Shown here: piece after piece, positions 12,432 to 24,400 of the stretch
Numbering within the stretch: position 1 is the stretch's first letter
How the letters are laid out: each line of letters starts with the position of its first letter
DNA from: Serendipita indica DSM 11827
Lineage: Eukaryota > Basidiomycota > Agaricomycetes > Sebacinales > Serendipitaceae
Direction: 5' to 3'
DNA: 64,000 bases
Assembly (NCBI GenBank): GCA_910890315.1
Contig: CAJVGD010000018.1
Coordinates: 248,001 to 312,000, forward strand
Notes under the pieces: generated by a model
What the model was told of the DNA's origin: nothing
The model's input: only the letters and a program-made list of their open reading frames with translations
Database searches by the model: none
Position numbers and translations under genes: made by a program

Positions 12432-13946
12432 ATGACCGCTACATTCCAAATTCCGCGAAGGCAACGAGCTCTCGTGGACAGCTGTTTCGAAGAGTCGCTC
12501 TGTATGTTTTACCGTGCTCCCGTAGCATCCCAGATCGGTCAACTGAACACCGTAGACAACGTAGGATTAGGCATGCTGGATAGACTCAGGGCTCCGGACG
12601 TACGACCAAGCCCGTAGGTCTCATTGGTGACAAGAGCGCATTAGTTTACCAACGTCCAGTCAACATGTTCGCCAGCTATTGTTTTTGGCACTCTACCCTG
12701 TCGGTACCCGTAGGAAGGAGGAGTCACCAAGCACTACTAGTAATAAACGACGAGGAGTACAAAGGACAACTTCGGAAATGTCCTCCCCTACACAAGAGAT
12801 TGTGGGTATGGCGCTGGACATTCTTTACCACTTTCTTCATACCAACGAGGCTCACGACTTGCTTTGTGCGATCCCTTCATACGACAATCCATTGGAGTAC
12901 GATGGAAATAGCGTGGTCGGAAATCCTTTGGCGTACCACGCCTCGACGATTACGCAGGTGAAGAGCTGCTGGGAGTTAGTATCTCCTGGCTTCATCGGGA
13001 CAGAATCCTATGAAATCAAGGGACGATGTAGACTGGTTGGCGAAGCTTCGTGGCCTGTTCTCGAATGGATGATACATGCATTTGAAAAGGACGGCACCGC
13101 ACACGGCGGTCCATCGCCAATGCTGGCTAGCCAGCTTCCGAATCCAGGATTCGGACCAAGACTCGTGATGGACGGGCCTCTGGATATTATTGCATCCACG
13201 TTTGAGGAACCGTTGGAGGAACGTAAAGTGGCTATGGGCACGAGCCTACTTCGATCTGTGAGTATTCCTGCACTTGATATAACAAAAGTGATCTGATTAT
13301 CCAGTATTAGTTGATCTCTTTGACCCGAGCATCCCCTCAATTGTTGTCGTCGGACAGGCTCGTCGGTGGGACCGAGCGACGACTAGGAAGCATGTCCGCA
13401 ACAGGATTTTTGACGTTGTTCGCAGGTTTGACGGACTTTGGGTTCAAACTGGCGATTGCGTGTGCATATATCGTGACGCAGTCTGGAGGGTCGACAGGAC
13501 ATCGGCAGCACACGACCAAGGCGCGAAAACCACCAAAGCCTCGAGTAAAAGGTGAACCTATCGAGGATGGAGGACGGAGTGGACAAACTAGGGCGAGCGT
13601 ATACGCACCACCGACGGCCGACCGAATGATGGAGATATTGAGACTTCCTGCTCGCGTCGAGGAGGATGACAACGAAGAAGGACAGGCAGACAGGGGCCCA
13701 AATACTGTTGACCAATCATACAAGCACGGGTTGGCCAAGGTGCAGGCGCTGGGGGCGATAGACGAGCTGGGGATGATCGGAGAAGATGAGGGCTGGATCA
13801 AGGCGGTGAAGAGCGGACGATTGGAGGAATCTATCCGAGCAGGGTTTGCAGTCGGAGATGGGTCGGAGAAGGAGTCGATGGCGGCCGTGCAACAGACTGC
13901 CGCAACTTACGTGGGCCATTGGCGGAGATGTTTGTCAGCGGACTGA
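12432..13946 (+). CDS. Uncharacterised protein, possibly with helical repeats
   Basis: I do not recognise this gene. The first exon would start MTATFQIPRRQRALVDSCFE. The best-supported exon (about 12660-13258) contains EIVGMALDILYHFLHTNEAH, LVGEASWPVLEWMIHAFEKD and DGPLDIIASTFEEPLEERKV, regularly spaced amphipathic helices that could be armadillo/HEAT-like. After the intron at about 13259-13314 two frames stay open: one runs uninterrupted to the end, while the other (SIVVVGQARRWDRATTRKHV) would need another intron at about 13552-13590. Both join the same C-terminal exon, TADRMMEILRLPARVEEDDN ... VGHWRRCLSAD, with the stop at 13944-13946. The splice from the first exon is not resolved: no donor there has the right phase for the obvious acceptor. 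Confidence 0.5.
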
Positions 13947-14357
13947 GACTCGACCAACGCCGTCGATTTTGGACCAAAGACGCGTAAACCAGTTCACAGA
14001 CGCCTATGACGATTGTCTGGGATGCACCGACCGTTGGGGGCGACGCGAGACACGAGGAAACGACGATCTGGGCCGAGGACGTGACTGGCCCGCGACCAAA
14101 CGAGCATTAGTACATCCTATTTCACAATAAAAAGTGAGAAGTGGATCAAGCATTGGCATGCATTGTGTCAAGTAGCAGAAAGCTGACCGCACGTTCCAAA
14201 ACGGCAGTCCTTGGGATGAAACACGGCGACGACTAGCGCAAAGACGAAGAGAGTTGCTGCCATGGCATGATCTCCGAGGGTTTCTGAAAATACCCTTTGT
14301 TCTTTTCTTTCAGGTGACCCGTGGCCATTTACGGCTTGGCCCTGAACGCCTCGTACG
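13947..14357. other. 411-bp intergenic region
   Basis: An AATAAAA-like sequence near 14127 could serve the gene ending at 13946. Apart from one 31-codon ORF on the minus strand (listed separately) I see nothing definite. Confidence 0.4.
14168..14263 (-). CDS. Possible small hydrophobic protein or last exon
   Basis: A 31-codon frame reads MAATLFVFALVVAVFHP and then KDCRFGTCGQLSAT. The hydrophobic first half could be one membrane span. The frame is open further upstream, and a TTTTCAG lies just before it, so it could be the last exon of a spliced small gene. No family is recognised, and chance is a reasonable explanation. Confidence 0.2.
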   Translation of the reverse strand: MAATLFVFALVVAVFHPKDCRFGTCGQLSAT

Positions 14358-15535
14358 ATGGACGATGGGAGCACGCTAAATGCGGCCAAAGCTCACCCAA
14401 CTATTCCTCCAACTCTGACCGCAACAACGACGGCGACCGCAAGCTCCAGGATGCCTATGTTGCTGCCCCCGAGCCCATCGCACCGGGTGCACTTCGAGAC
14501 GACGTGTGTGGTCATCCCAGAGGTAGAGGAGCAGTCTCTCCTCCATCTTGAAAAGCGCTCCCTGGTCCTGCCCTCCTGGCGCAGACAACGCGCAGACGAC
14601 GAGACTCCACCGGCCGTCATCACCGTCAAAGTCCCAAGGTATGCCACTTGATCTTGCATCCAACGAGTATTGACTGACATTTCCTCGTTAGCATCAGCCG
14701 CAAACACCGTAGGCTGCACAGTGCTGAGCGGACAGCCCCTCTCCAGCCCTGTCTCCGACACTCGCATTCGGTTTCATGTTCAACTTCAGACCGCGACACC
14801 TCGCATCCGCCCCCCTCTCCGAGCGCATCGAATTCCCACAAGCCGTCGACCACTCGTCGAGGTTCTCTCAACGCAATGCCTGTCGATCGCATCCCACTCC
14901 GCGAATGCTGCACCGCGTGCATCGATTCCGTCCAAAAGGGCCTTGAAAAGGACTACCACGAGCATTGGTCAAAGGGCGCACAACGTCGTCGAAGAATGTC
15001 AGAATCGGAACTTGCCATGCCTTCAACATCGACCCCGTGCAGTTCGGCATTTTTGAAAACCCCTGTAAAGGTCGACGAAATAGAAACCCGGAAATCAAAA
15101 CGACATCCCAACGCACCTGCTCGCCTGCCTCCGGCAATGCTCGAGCACCTCTGCGCAGACGACGACGAGTCGATGCTCTTTCCACTCCCTAGTCCTCGAC
15201 GTACCCCTTCCGAAACCCCAAAGGTGGCAACTCCATCCGGTACGCCACCCAAGGATGGCCTCTCACCATCCCCACGTCGCGCGCCGTCGCCAAACTCGGT
15301 CGCACATGCGCTGTCAATGGCTAGGCTGGATGACACTTCAAATACAAAACCACTCCCTCGGCTCCCGTCCACACCACCTCGGACCGGGAGAGAGCTGTTG
15401 GCTCAGTATCCTGACGTCGACGTGCTCCCATCACGAAGAATCGCTTCGGAAAGCGCGACAGACACGCTCCCGTCACGACGTCCGACCCACGCTCTCTTTC
15501 GCACAGTAACCCCGACCTTGCGCGGAATCTGGTGA
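14358..15535 (+). CDS. Uncharacterised low-complexity protein with a short Cys-containing block
   Basis: Two exons, 14358-14638 and 14692-15535, join in phase 2 (AG|GTATGC ... GTTAG|C) to give one continuous frame. Most of the protein looks disordered and rich in Ser, Pro and Thr, with repeated Ser-Pro and Thr-Pro sites such as LPSPRRTPSETPKVATPSG. The one ordered-looking part is MPVDRIPLRECCTACIDSVQ followed by KGLEKDYHEHWSKGAQRRRR, a Cys-containing helix ahead of a basic patch. The C-terminus is THALFRTVTPTLRGIW. The many proline-directed sites would suit a CDK/MAPK target, which is inference. No family is recognised. The stop lies 113 bp from that of the convergent GPALPP1-like gene. Confidence 0.6.
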
Positions 15536-15648
15536 ATTTCTTCCATTAGTTTCCTCCCTTCTGCTTGGATTTATTGTTGTGCCATCTCCGTGCTCTGTTG
15601 TATACTACAGACATCGATTCGACGTAATACACTTGCTTCGACGTCCTC

Positions 15649-16584
15649 CTAATCATAAGCACCACGCTTTCCAGAACCGAACCGGTCGCTCAATCCCTTT
15701 GCATCCTTGATCATCTTATTGCGCGAGCTCTGATCCAGTAGTCTCCCCGCAGAACCCATGTCACGGTCCCGGTCCCAAATGGCCTCGTCCTTTGTCGAGC
15801 TCGGCTGTTTGGCCAGAGTCTCTTGATGCATTTCAAGCAGACTAGCAGGTCGCGCCATGCGCTACAGAGAGTTTCAGAGTTGCTGCTTCAAACATCGAAG
15901 AGTTACTCACGTTGTGATCGTCAATCTCTCTTCGGAGGTCGTCCTGCATCTTACGCCTCTTGTATGCGCCCTCCCCGTCCTCTTCCTGCACCTTGGCGGT
16001 CGCTCGTTTACGCTTCCCGCTTAATTCCTCTGCAAGCCGTGCTTGGCGCTCCGAAGGCGTCTCTGTCCAGAGAGATGTATCTTTAGACACCTCTTCGCGA
16101 CCTGTCGCACGTGAGAACTGCCTGTTCTTGATTTTAGTAGGATCAAGTGATTGGAGGGCTTCAGATGAGGTGGGGGGAGCGAGCATCCACTCCTCTCGCT
16201 TTGGCTGCTTGGGTTTCTTCTCTTCCTAGAAGAGTTACTTATTATGTGTATAGGCTTTAAATACGATCATACCTCTGCAAGAGCTTTTCGTCTCTGCTCC
16301 CTGGCGAGAAATTCACGAACTCCCTCATCCGGATCCTCTTTTGAGCCACTAGCCGAGGGCAACTGGGGTCCAACAATGTCACTATCATCATCGCTATCGG
16401 GATTTACGGTGGATTTTTGCTCCTTGACCGGCTCTATTTGTCTTTGACGTGCCAGTGAAGGAGGAAGTGCAGGTCCATATGCGCCGTCGTCGTCGCTGTC
16501 TGCATGTGTATTTGTTTGGTTGTCTCCCTTCTCAGCGTCGTCAGAATTTCGACGCAAGTGTGGCGGGAGAGCTGGTCCAATCAT
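15649..16584 (-). CDS. GPALPP-motif protein (DUF3752 family)
   Basis: The N-terminus is MIGPALPPHLRRN, followed by further copies of the signature motif (YGPALPPSLARQ and VGPQLPSASG). This repeated GP-x-LPP pattern defines the GPALPP1/DUF3752 proteins, whose role is not settled. A second exon carries EWMLAPPTSSEAL, then the conserved LWTETPSERQARLAEELSGK. The last exon, MHQETLAKQPSS...AIWDRDRDMGSAGRLLDQ, matches the family ending that includes W-D-R-D-x-D-M. Two introns are needed. The protein is short, basic and probably nuclear. The start at 16584 is only 45 bp from the RGP1 start on the opposite strand. Confidence 0.85.
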
Positions 16585-16629
16585 TTGTCGTAGTTGGTGG
16601 CCAACCTTGGACTTCCCCGCGATGCCAAC
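16585..16629. promoter_or_regulatory. 45-bp bidirectional start region (GPALPP1-like / RGP1)
   Basis: Start codons on opposite strands lie 45 bp apart and both are supported by family resemblance. No TATA box is evident. The core promoters must overlap or extend into the coding regions. Confidence 0.5.
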
Positions 16630-19057
16630 ATGGAAGTCACCATTACCCCATCGTCGTCGGTTTACTTTGCGGGAGAGCAACTCAAAGTCACCATTACTTT
16701 TACGAACCTGACAGCGCCTTCAGCCGTCACCAAGCCTCACCGCCGCGGTCACTCGATAAGTTCTGCGCCACTTGCACGTCCTCCCACGTCTCCAGGCGTC
16801 TTCACGCATAAATACGCACCAAGTTCTCCTGCAATAGCACCCACGACGGGTCCTTTAAACGCCCCGCGTCGTCGCGGCCTGGTTGGTCACACGGCTCCCC
16901 TCGACTCACCATCTACCACGCGTTCAAAGCAAACCATGACATTCAAATCAACATCTACCACCATTTCAAAGTCTGAGATTGCGCATCTGGCTCTCGAAAA
17001 CGCGTCAGCGGGTATGCATTTCGCAAACTCATCTGCAGTATCGGATCTCTGACAACCTGCAGCATCCGCAAAGAACAGAAAGGCGCTTTCTGAGAAGCCA
17101 TTCCCAGCCAATCATCCCCACGCGCGCAAGGTCTCGGTCCAATGGCACTCGGTCGAACAAGGGCCACCTACTGCAATGCCTTCTCCGCACCCCCTATCAT
17201 TGGACCCCATAAGCGAAATAAACTCGCCTACATCACCATCGACACCCGCTATGCCATCCCCCGCTATCGCAGCCGACTCTTTGTCTGCCTATCCAACGGA
17301 GACAGCCAGGTCGATCCCAAAGGGGCTGGGGATAGACTTTCCCTCCTCGACGCGTATCCCAGACAAGTCGGGTCCCAGATCTGCCTCTGCAGGCACCTTA
17401 CCAATCCAGGGTGCCGAAACTCTTCTATGGGCCTACGCACAAGTAATAGGCAACGTAGAGTTTGACCCTTCAATTATAAATAACACAGTAATTACGTCGA
17501 TAAAGTCTCGACTGGCACGCGGCGGTCCTATCGGAGGCGGTCGCATGGACCTTCATGACAAGTCTCCTAGCTCCAATCAACCGAGTCCTAACAGCTGGTC
17601 ATCTTTGTTCGGCTTCTCGTCTCCGAGAACCCCTGCATCCACACAGACATCCTTTCTTTCGGGTCTTCTCTCCAGTCGCCCTACACCAGGCAGACTAGGC
17701 CAGACTGTAACAGACGATCCCAACACCTTGCCGACTTTTACACCTCCCCAATCAATGCTTGCTGTCGATCTAACTCTTGCACCCGGTGAAAGCAGGACAT
17801 GTGAGTCGCCTTATATTTTGCTCTCATGGTAATAAATAGAGCGACATAGATGTATATTCGGTTCAGTTGCCGGGTGCGCTTCCTCCTACCTATCGCGGTC
17901 GAGCATTTCGTTTCTCGTACAGCCTTATAGTCGGGACGTGTAGGGGAAGAGTTGCTGGGGTTGACTCTCAGAGTAGGCTGCTCCGCCTTCCGCTTAGAGT
18001 TTACAATCGCGTCACCGGTAAGCAGGGATTTCCAATGCCAGCTATTAAATAACACGTCTAGTATATGTCCCGACCATTTCCTACGATCTTCTGTGGCCTA
18101 TTGGCCCGGAGGCGAAATCAGACTTTGGGGCGACCATCGAGGAATCATCTCGACCATACGAAGTGGCCAGAAAAGGTTGACCTCTTAGACCCACACTTCA
18201 CGTCTGAACGCTGAACCTTCGTTAGCAAAGTCCAAGCCTGCTGCTTCTGCCGCCGTCAAGGCGTTGTCGGAGTTTGGTCGGGAGTTGCTCGAGTCCAATC
18301 ATACGAGACGAGGAAGCGATGGTGATGATTACGAGGCGAAGGATACGGAAGTTGATGAAGGTTGCCGGTTTGCGGTCGAGGTTTTGACCAGACAATCCAG
18401 AAAAGGTGCTTTTTCAGTTCGAAGGGACCCGCGCTCGGTTCTTACTTCCACGATGTCAGCTGCGTATGATGTCCACCGTGGTGGCGTACCTGTGGCTTCA
18501 TTGGTGATGCCCAAAACGGTCTTCCGGCTGGGCGAAACGGTTCATGGTGTCGTCGCGTTCAACTTGGGCGGTAACGAACTCAAAGTCGTCAAGGTACGTA
18601 ATTTCGCGGACTCATAGTAATGGATTGTACTGAATTATAATGCGGTCAGGTTAACTACTTGTTGGAAACATCTGAACGCACACTCCAATCCCTTACAGGC
18701 ACAAAGATGGCCCTCATTCGACGAGTTCAAGGTGAACAACATGAAGATATGGTTTTGAATCTACAACAAACTTTTTTCGCCCTCGACATTCCGTCTGATG
18801 CCTCTCCAGGGTTCGGACTGAGGCTAGGCGCCGAGATGGACGGCGGGCTTGAATGGAGGGTGCGAATATGTTTTCTTGTTGGTGACGGGAGTGGACAAAT
18901 GGACGATGTGGGCGTTGAAGGCGAATGGGCCGGCAGTTTCTCAGCCGGCGATGGGGCTGCGCTTGGAAAGCTCGAGACGGTGGAGTGTGAGATTCCAATC
19001 GTTGTACTCCCTGCGCATACTGTCTTTGGATCAATCCCAGTCTCTTTTTCTGTTTAA
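16630..19057 (+). CDS. RGP1: RGP1, subunit of the Ric1-Rgp1 GEF for Ypt6/Rab6
   Basis: Rgp1 pairs with Ric1 at the Golgi to activate Ypt6 (Rab6), which acts in endosome-to-Golgi retrograde traffic. The start MEVTITPSSSVYFAGEQLKV is the typical arrestin-like beta-sandwich opening; GLVGHTAPL, ETLLWAYAQVIGNVEFDPS and RGRAFRFSYSLIVGT are further family blocks. The C-terminal part has VPVASLVMPKTVFRLGETVH followed by GVVAFNLGG, and ends at IPVSFSV. Long Ser/Pro-rich linkers separate the folded segments, as in other basidiomycete copies. The upstream in-frame TTG at 16594 is rejected because similarity begins at 16630. About five introns are present. Its partner role fits the other traffic genes nearby (VPS35, TRS33), but they are not an operon. 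Confidence 0.88.
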
Positions 19058-19357
19058 TTGCGCGTGCCCAGTGGCCGGGCGAGGACACCCTTCGGCGGAA
19101 CCCGCACTCTCGTGACCTGGCCCGGTCAGACACAACTTTCCAAGGCTTTTGCATCTTGAACCCGGCCACGTCGATCCACGGGCCATAGACTGTGATAGAC
19201 TCGTCTCTGTATCTCTTGTCGCTGCTCCCAGTGCTCTGCTCGGCATATACCCACTCTTAGATCGATAGACGTTGGTCAACGCGCATTTGGTAAGTCGTCT
19301 AGACCTCGCCACACAGGTCAACTACGCTAACAAAATTGACTAATTCAAGGTTACTCA
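19058..19357. other. 300-bp gap with a probable 5' leader intron of the PSP1 gene
   Basis: A GTAAGT at about 19290 and an acceptor AATTCAAG at about 19349, just before the ATG at 19358, suggest a spliced 5' leader. I see nothing else definite in this stretch. Confidence 0.35.
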
Positions 19358-21409
19358 ATGGATAGACGCAATCGTTTCTCGCCAGATCCCGTTCTTCAGT
19401 CGCTACGAGCCCGTGCGGTGAGCCAGCCGCCCCGGTCATCAGGCGTACCAGAATATCCAGCGTTTGCATTTCCAGAGGTCGGAACATCTCCTCATCAGCG
19501 GTCTGCGCAATCTCCAGCTCGCGAACGCCCCTGGGGCCAGCGACTCGGCCGCTCCCCCGCCGCGGTTTCTCGCATGGCCCAGGGTCAGTTGAGGTCCGCA
19601 TCCTTCTCTGCTTCAGAGTACCCACAGGAAAACGACATTTGGAGACCAAGCGGAAGCCATTTCCCTTCCACCTTTGAGGACGATGAAGAATCCTTGGATG
19701 CATGGACGGATAATTTCACAGGCCAACCACGCTCATGGGCCAATACTGAGTCAAGATATCGACCTCATCAAATTCCTGGTGCACGAAGCAGAAGTCTTGT
19801 CCCGACTCATGGTCTCTCCCCCACAAACTTCAATGGTCCACCGAACGACTGGAACGATCGAGGTCTTTCCATATCGATAGATCAACGATTTCTCGATGGG
19901 TATCCGACCTCTCGTCTCAACGGCTCGAGGGCACATTCACTCCAAGGTACTTCGTCGATGCCAGCCGCGCTCGCTCATCGGGGTTCGCAACAAGAGATTT
20001 CCAACCTAAGCCCCTTTTCTCGAGACCGTCTCGGGTCTCGACTAGGCAATGAAGAGCTGCCGGGCGGTTATGATCCTTGGTCCCCCATCATGAGTTCCAT
20101 GAGGGAGGAGGAACCTGGGAGTGGAGCAACGAGTCGCCGGCACAGTGTGAGCGTTGTCCAACCTCGCACACGTGGAGTCGGATTTGCAGCAAGTGCTGCT
20201 CCCAGCGGGGACGACGGTAATACCAGCAGTCGCATGCCAGTCAACGCTAGCATGGCCATGTTCTCAGACGAGGAACTGGCCGGCAACTTTGGTGTCCTCA
20301 ACCTGAATAGCAACTCTTCGCCAGTCACCGACCTTCTTCCGACGGGGACCTCCTCCTTTCCATACTCATCATCCCGTCTCGGTGTTCATGCCTACGGCAG
20401 AGCGAGGAACAATGGCATGCATGGCTACCCGAACATTGACACCCACCTACAGCGTAACCGAACACCGTCGGACGGCAGGTCGCCCGTTGGTGAGGCCACG
20501 TACGGCTCAGGGAAAGCAACAAACATGGATCAACTAAGTGTAGCTCTGAATCAAGCTACACGCTCTGGAAATGCGTCGCCTCTGGCTGCCTCTCATTCCA
20601 GAGACTCATCTCCTGGTCAAGATGGCAAGGAGCCATCACCTTCGGCGCAGGGAGATCATTATATAAATGACCCCCACCCATACGACCGTCAGGTATCGGA
20701 AGCGAGTCAGGGTATTGGGATTGACGACGTTCCTCGAACATCTCGGCTTGTGCTCCTCGAATTTAAGCTCGGCCGCAAAGAGGTTTTCTTCTGTGATGCA
20801 AACCTTCGTGTCGCAAGAGGTGACAGAATGATAGTCGAAGGTGACAGAGGCAAGGATATCGGCGTGGTAGTGGATCCCGATGTGGAAAGGAGTTGGCTCA
20901 CCGCGCAACGACATGGCCTAGGAGCAGACTCAATGGGCTCTGCTCTACACACTAAAGCGAAGAGAGCATATGCCATTGCCGGACCACAAGAGGCGCAGTA
21001 CGTTGATGCTTTAGGGTGACAGTCCTGTTTTCTAACTCGAGATTCAGGGACCTCGCAAAGAAAGAAGAAGACGAGCAGAAGGCATTGCAACTATGTCAAA
21101 ACAAAGTTCGCCAGAAGAAGCTACCGATGCAAGTCGTAGATTGTGAATTTCAATGGTGAGTCATAATGGTGGTCATGCACAAATTAATTAATGCCTCGTT
21201 AGGGACCGACGCAAGTTAACATTTTATTTCATCGCTGAATCCAGAATAGACTTCCGTGATCTGGTTCGGGAGCTCTTTAGGTTAGTACCACACCCAACCA
21301 TCCAATTCGGACTGCCACTCACAACGAATACAGACTGTACAAAACTCGTATATGGATGTCATGTATCTCCGGTCCTCTCGCGGGACCGACAGCCAATGTC
21401 GTGTACTAA
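19358..21409 (+). CDS. PSP1 C-terminal-domain protein
   Basis: The first exon codes a long low-complexity N-terminal region (MDRRNRFSPDPVLQSLRARA, many Ser/Pro/Arg). After it comes the PSP1 domain: RLVLLEFKLGRKEVFFCDAN, GDRMIVEGDRGKDIGVVVD, then over short introns LQLCQNKVRQKKLPMQVVDC, EFQWDRRKLTFYFIAESRID and FRDLVRELFRLYKTRIWMSC, ending in GPTANVVY with TAA at 21407-21409. The bacterial counterpart (RicT/YaaT type) and yeast Psp1 share this domain; Psp1 was found as a suppressor of DNA polymerase alpha mutations, and its biochemical role is unclear. The domain is complete. The gene marks the edge of the gene-poor AT-rich block. Confidence 0.86.
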
Positions 21410-24400
21410 ATCCACTCGCTTTCACTGGCATATAATGCTGTCCTATTGCTAGACAATGTAATTCATATGCTTCATACGCAGAAGGGACTTTTTGAGGAAT
21501 CGTCCTGTCACCACCTGCTTCCGGCCAATCACAGCCACGGGTCACAGCCACCCCAAAGCAAATACAGAAGTAAAATAACAACAGTGCTCATTCCTTCGAA
21601 CCCATAAGCGCGTCACGATTTACTTAACTGACTGTCAGATCTCTATTGGTATCCAGGAAGTCTATGCTTTACCCATCCAGTTATAGTAATACCTCCAAAT
21701 CCCTTATTGTTTGACGCTTGGGCGTCCTTTCGCCTGTTCAGCACCAGTGGGGGAAGCATTTAGAACAAAACGCACGCATTGGTGTATGTAATCTTGGGCG
21801 CGGTGCATCCACACCTAGACCATCTACTGTTTGCTCAATGATCGCATTGGGAATAATAGCATTATTGACTGTAAATGATATTGAGCGTACATCTTTGAAT
21901 CGGTGCCCAATAGCACCATTGACGATTGACAATGTGTACGATATTATGAGTTACAGAAGACCTACCGTGTGCCTTTCATTGTCCATCTTGGATTCTAGCT
22001 TTCATTAGTCGCATCACTCCAATTGGTAGTCTCGAATTGTGGTATAGAGGGTCGCGAGTATCACTACGCCCTAGTAATCATTTCTACTCGTCCCTCTACC
22101 TTATGTAGCACTGTGTATGTGTTTACTCTACAAGTAATATATTCTTTGGGTACTCACTACAACAATCATTTATCAAGCCTTGGTACGCAGTAAAATCACT
22201 GGTAGCTTACTAGAAGCTAACAGAGGCGTTGGCTGAAACTCCCATCAATGACTGAGTAGTTGGATGGCAGCGTCATTGCCCGCGATACTTGTAGCGCTAA
22301 GCACTGCCAAAGGCGCCAATACTACGTCTAGCGAGCAACGCATAATAGAAAACAATAGAGCTAAAGACCAGTAGACATGCTGAACGCAGATTCACACTTC
22401 GTGGGAGAACGAATGAACAATATATTGCAATGATGCTGACGAAGACTGAACTAGTGGGGAGATCATGACTCAAAGAAACAAAGATGCACAATTGTATCGA
22501 CTTATATAGAGCACTGAAGCAACAATTCCAACATAGCGTGAAGGGCCGCAAGCGTTGAACTCGAGACAATCATGGATTCAGAGATGCTATAACAAAGAGT
22601 GGGCAATTGTTCCTGGCCACCAATAGAGATGCTGTTATAGTGTCGAGCAAATATTTTAGAGCACACGTAGTGATATACATGGCTGTTAGGAATAACTCAT
22701 TTATATGAGACTCATTTGATAGTAATCTGTGGTGAGAGTGCAGCATACTCTTATTATACTGATACATAATAGAAACTCTCCACGTTAAGGCATGTTACTT
22801 GCCTAATATAGGATGAGTCTACTGAGCAATCAAAGTGCGCATGGCCCTGTATTTACGGGTCGAGGGTGAAGTTTTTGGCCTAATCGTCCGCTCTGAATGA
22901 CTGATAGCACTGAACTGACGACCGTCATGTTGCAGTGATTCTGACAAAGGCTTGGAGTAGTGGGAGAGATCATAATTACAAGTGTTGTACGGAAATTAGG
23001 CGGCTCAGGTGCGAATTCAAGCTGTCTACTTTCGGTAATGTTTACTCGTCCTCTGGCTTTACTGTATAAAATATCTCTATATTGTATCGTTTATTGTGCA
23101 AATAGAAGTATCTTGACGACTGACAGCTACGAGTTCCCGTCGTTGTCGACGTCTTTGAATCTTATAGTATTGAGGACGCGGGAAGAATAGGTTTACATGG
23201 TACGCAATTGAATCGTCAATACTTTACTGCGCGTGAGGAGGGATTGCTAAGTCACGAGCTACCAAAGGGTTACTGTGTGCCTTCGTAGTCAGTCGTGCGC
23301 TCTAGGATACTCGCTCGGCACCATAATTTGATCAGCATCTCAATTGTTAGCCAGAGGAATCGCCCACTCACTCGTAGGTATAGTATTATCCTGAATCCCT
23401 CATCAGCCTTGAATCCAACGCTTGCGGCCACGCTTAGCTGTTCAGTGTACCGACCTAGCTAAAGCACTAAAACAATAATAGAACAGTTTAACCTGTAGAC
23501 ACTCTCGAACAAGCATCCTAGATGCCACGATGGACTTATGAAGAAACACATTCCGCCTCCAGTCACTTCTGATATAGCAATACTCTCTCGCCTGTAGTAA
23601 GTCGTCGACAATCCGATTAGTGCTACACCCTCAGAAGTGACGAAAAGTTGGTGAAGATTGGCGGTAAGAAACCAGGTAAGACGAGCAAGAACTGTAGTCG
23701 TTAATACTAAAAGGGCTCGTCATGCATATATATCTGCTGGAAGTGCTTAAAGCCCTAGCTAGGTCGATACACCTGCACATATGATCTTCTCCACTACTTC
23801 AAGCCTTTGTCAGCATCACTGCAAAGAATGCCAGATAGGAGACAAGGGTGTGAAATGATTCAGTATGCAAATGTATATTGTCAGTCGTACAAAGCCCAGA
23901 TGGCTCAGGTGCACCTTTGCTTTCGGTAGTAGTCACGAATTCAGTGATTTTATCCGGCATTGTTTGCTGTACAATAGGAGGCCATTAGGGTAGGCACTAA
24001 AGCAACTATTCGGCAGCTCAGGTCGTCTACTTTAGGTAAATGCTTTCATTCATTCAATCTCTAGAGGGCTTTATTGTGTCAAGTATCTCTACATTGTACT
24101 GTTTATTACAGAAGTATAATCCCTCTTGGCGACTGAAAACTGCGATCTTTTGTCAGTATCAATGTTTTTTGTATCGTATTATATTTTGTGAGAGCTAAGG
24201 AAGTGTTAGCTTGCTGGTACGCAATAGATCTGTTGGAAGGTTACTGTGTGTGAGGAGTGCTCGCCAAGCTGCGAGCAATTGAGGCCGACGTGTGCCTTTG
24301 CAGCCAGAGTTATGTGGCAGCATTCGCCGAAGTCATCATCAGCCTCAAGTTTGACGCTTGCGGCCCCGTTGCTCTTTACCAGGTTAAGTATTTGTTCAGT

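Noticed and set aside
13311-13550. A separate gene in the second open frame
   Set aside because: It shares strand and exons with the unknown gene at 12432-13946 and is better explained as one of two possible readings of the same exon.
22960-23190. Frame of 76 codons in the AT-rich block
   Set aside because: Composition is that of random AT-rich sequence and the matching repeat copy 1 kb away does not keep the frame.
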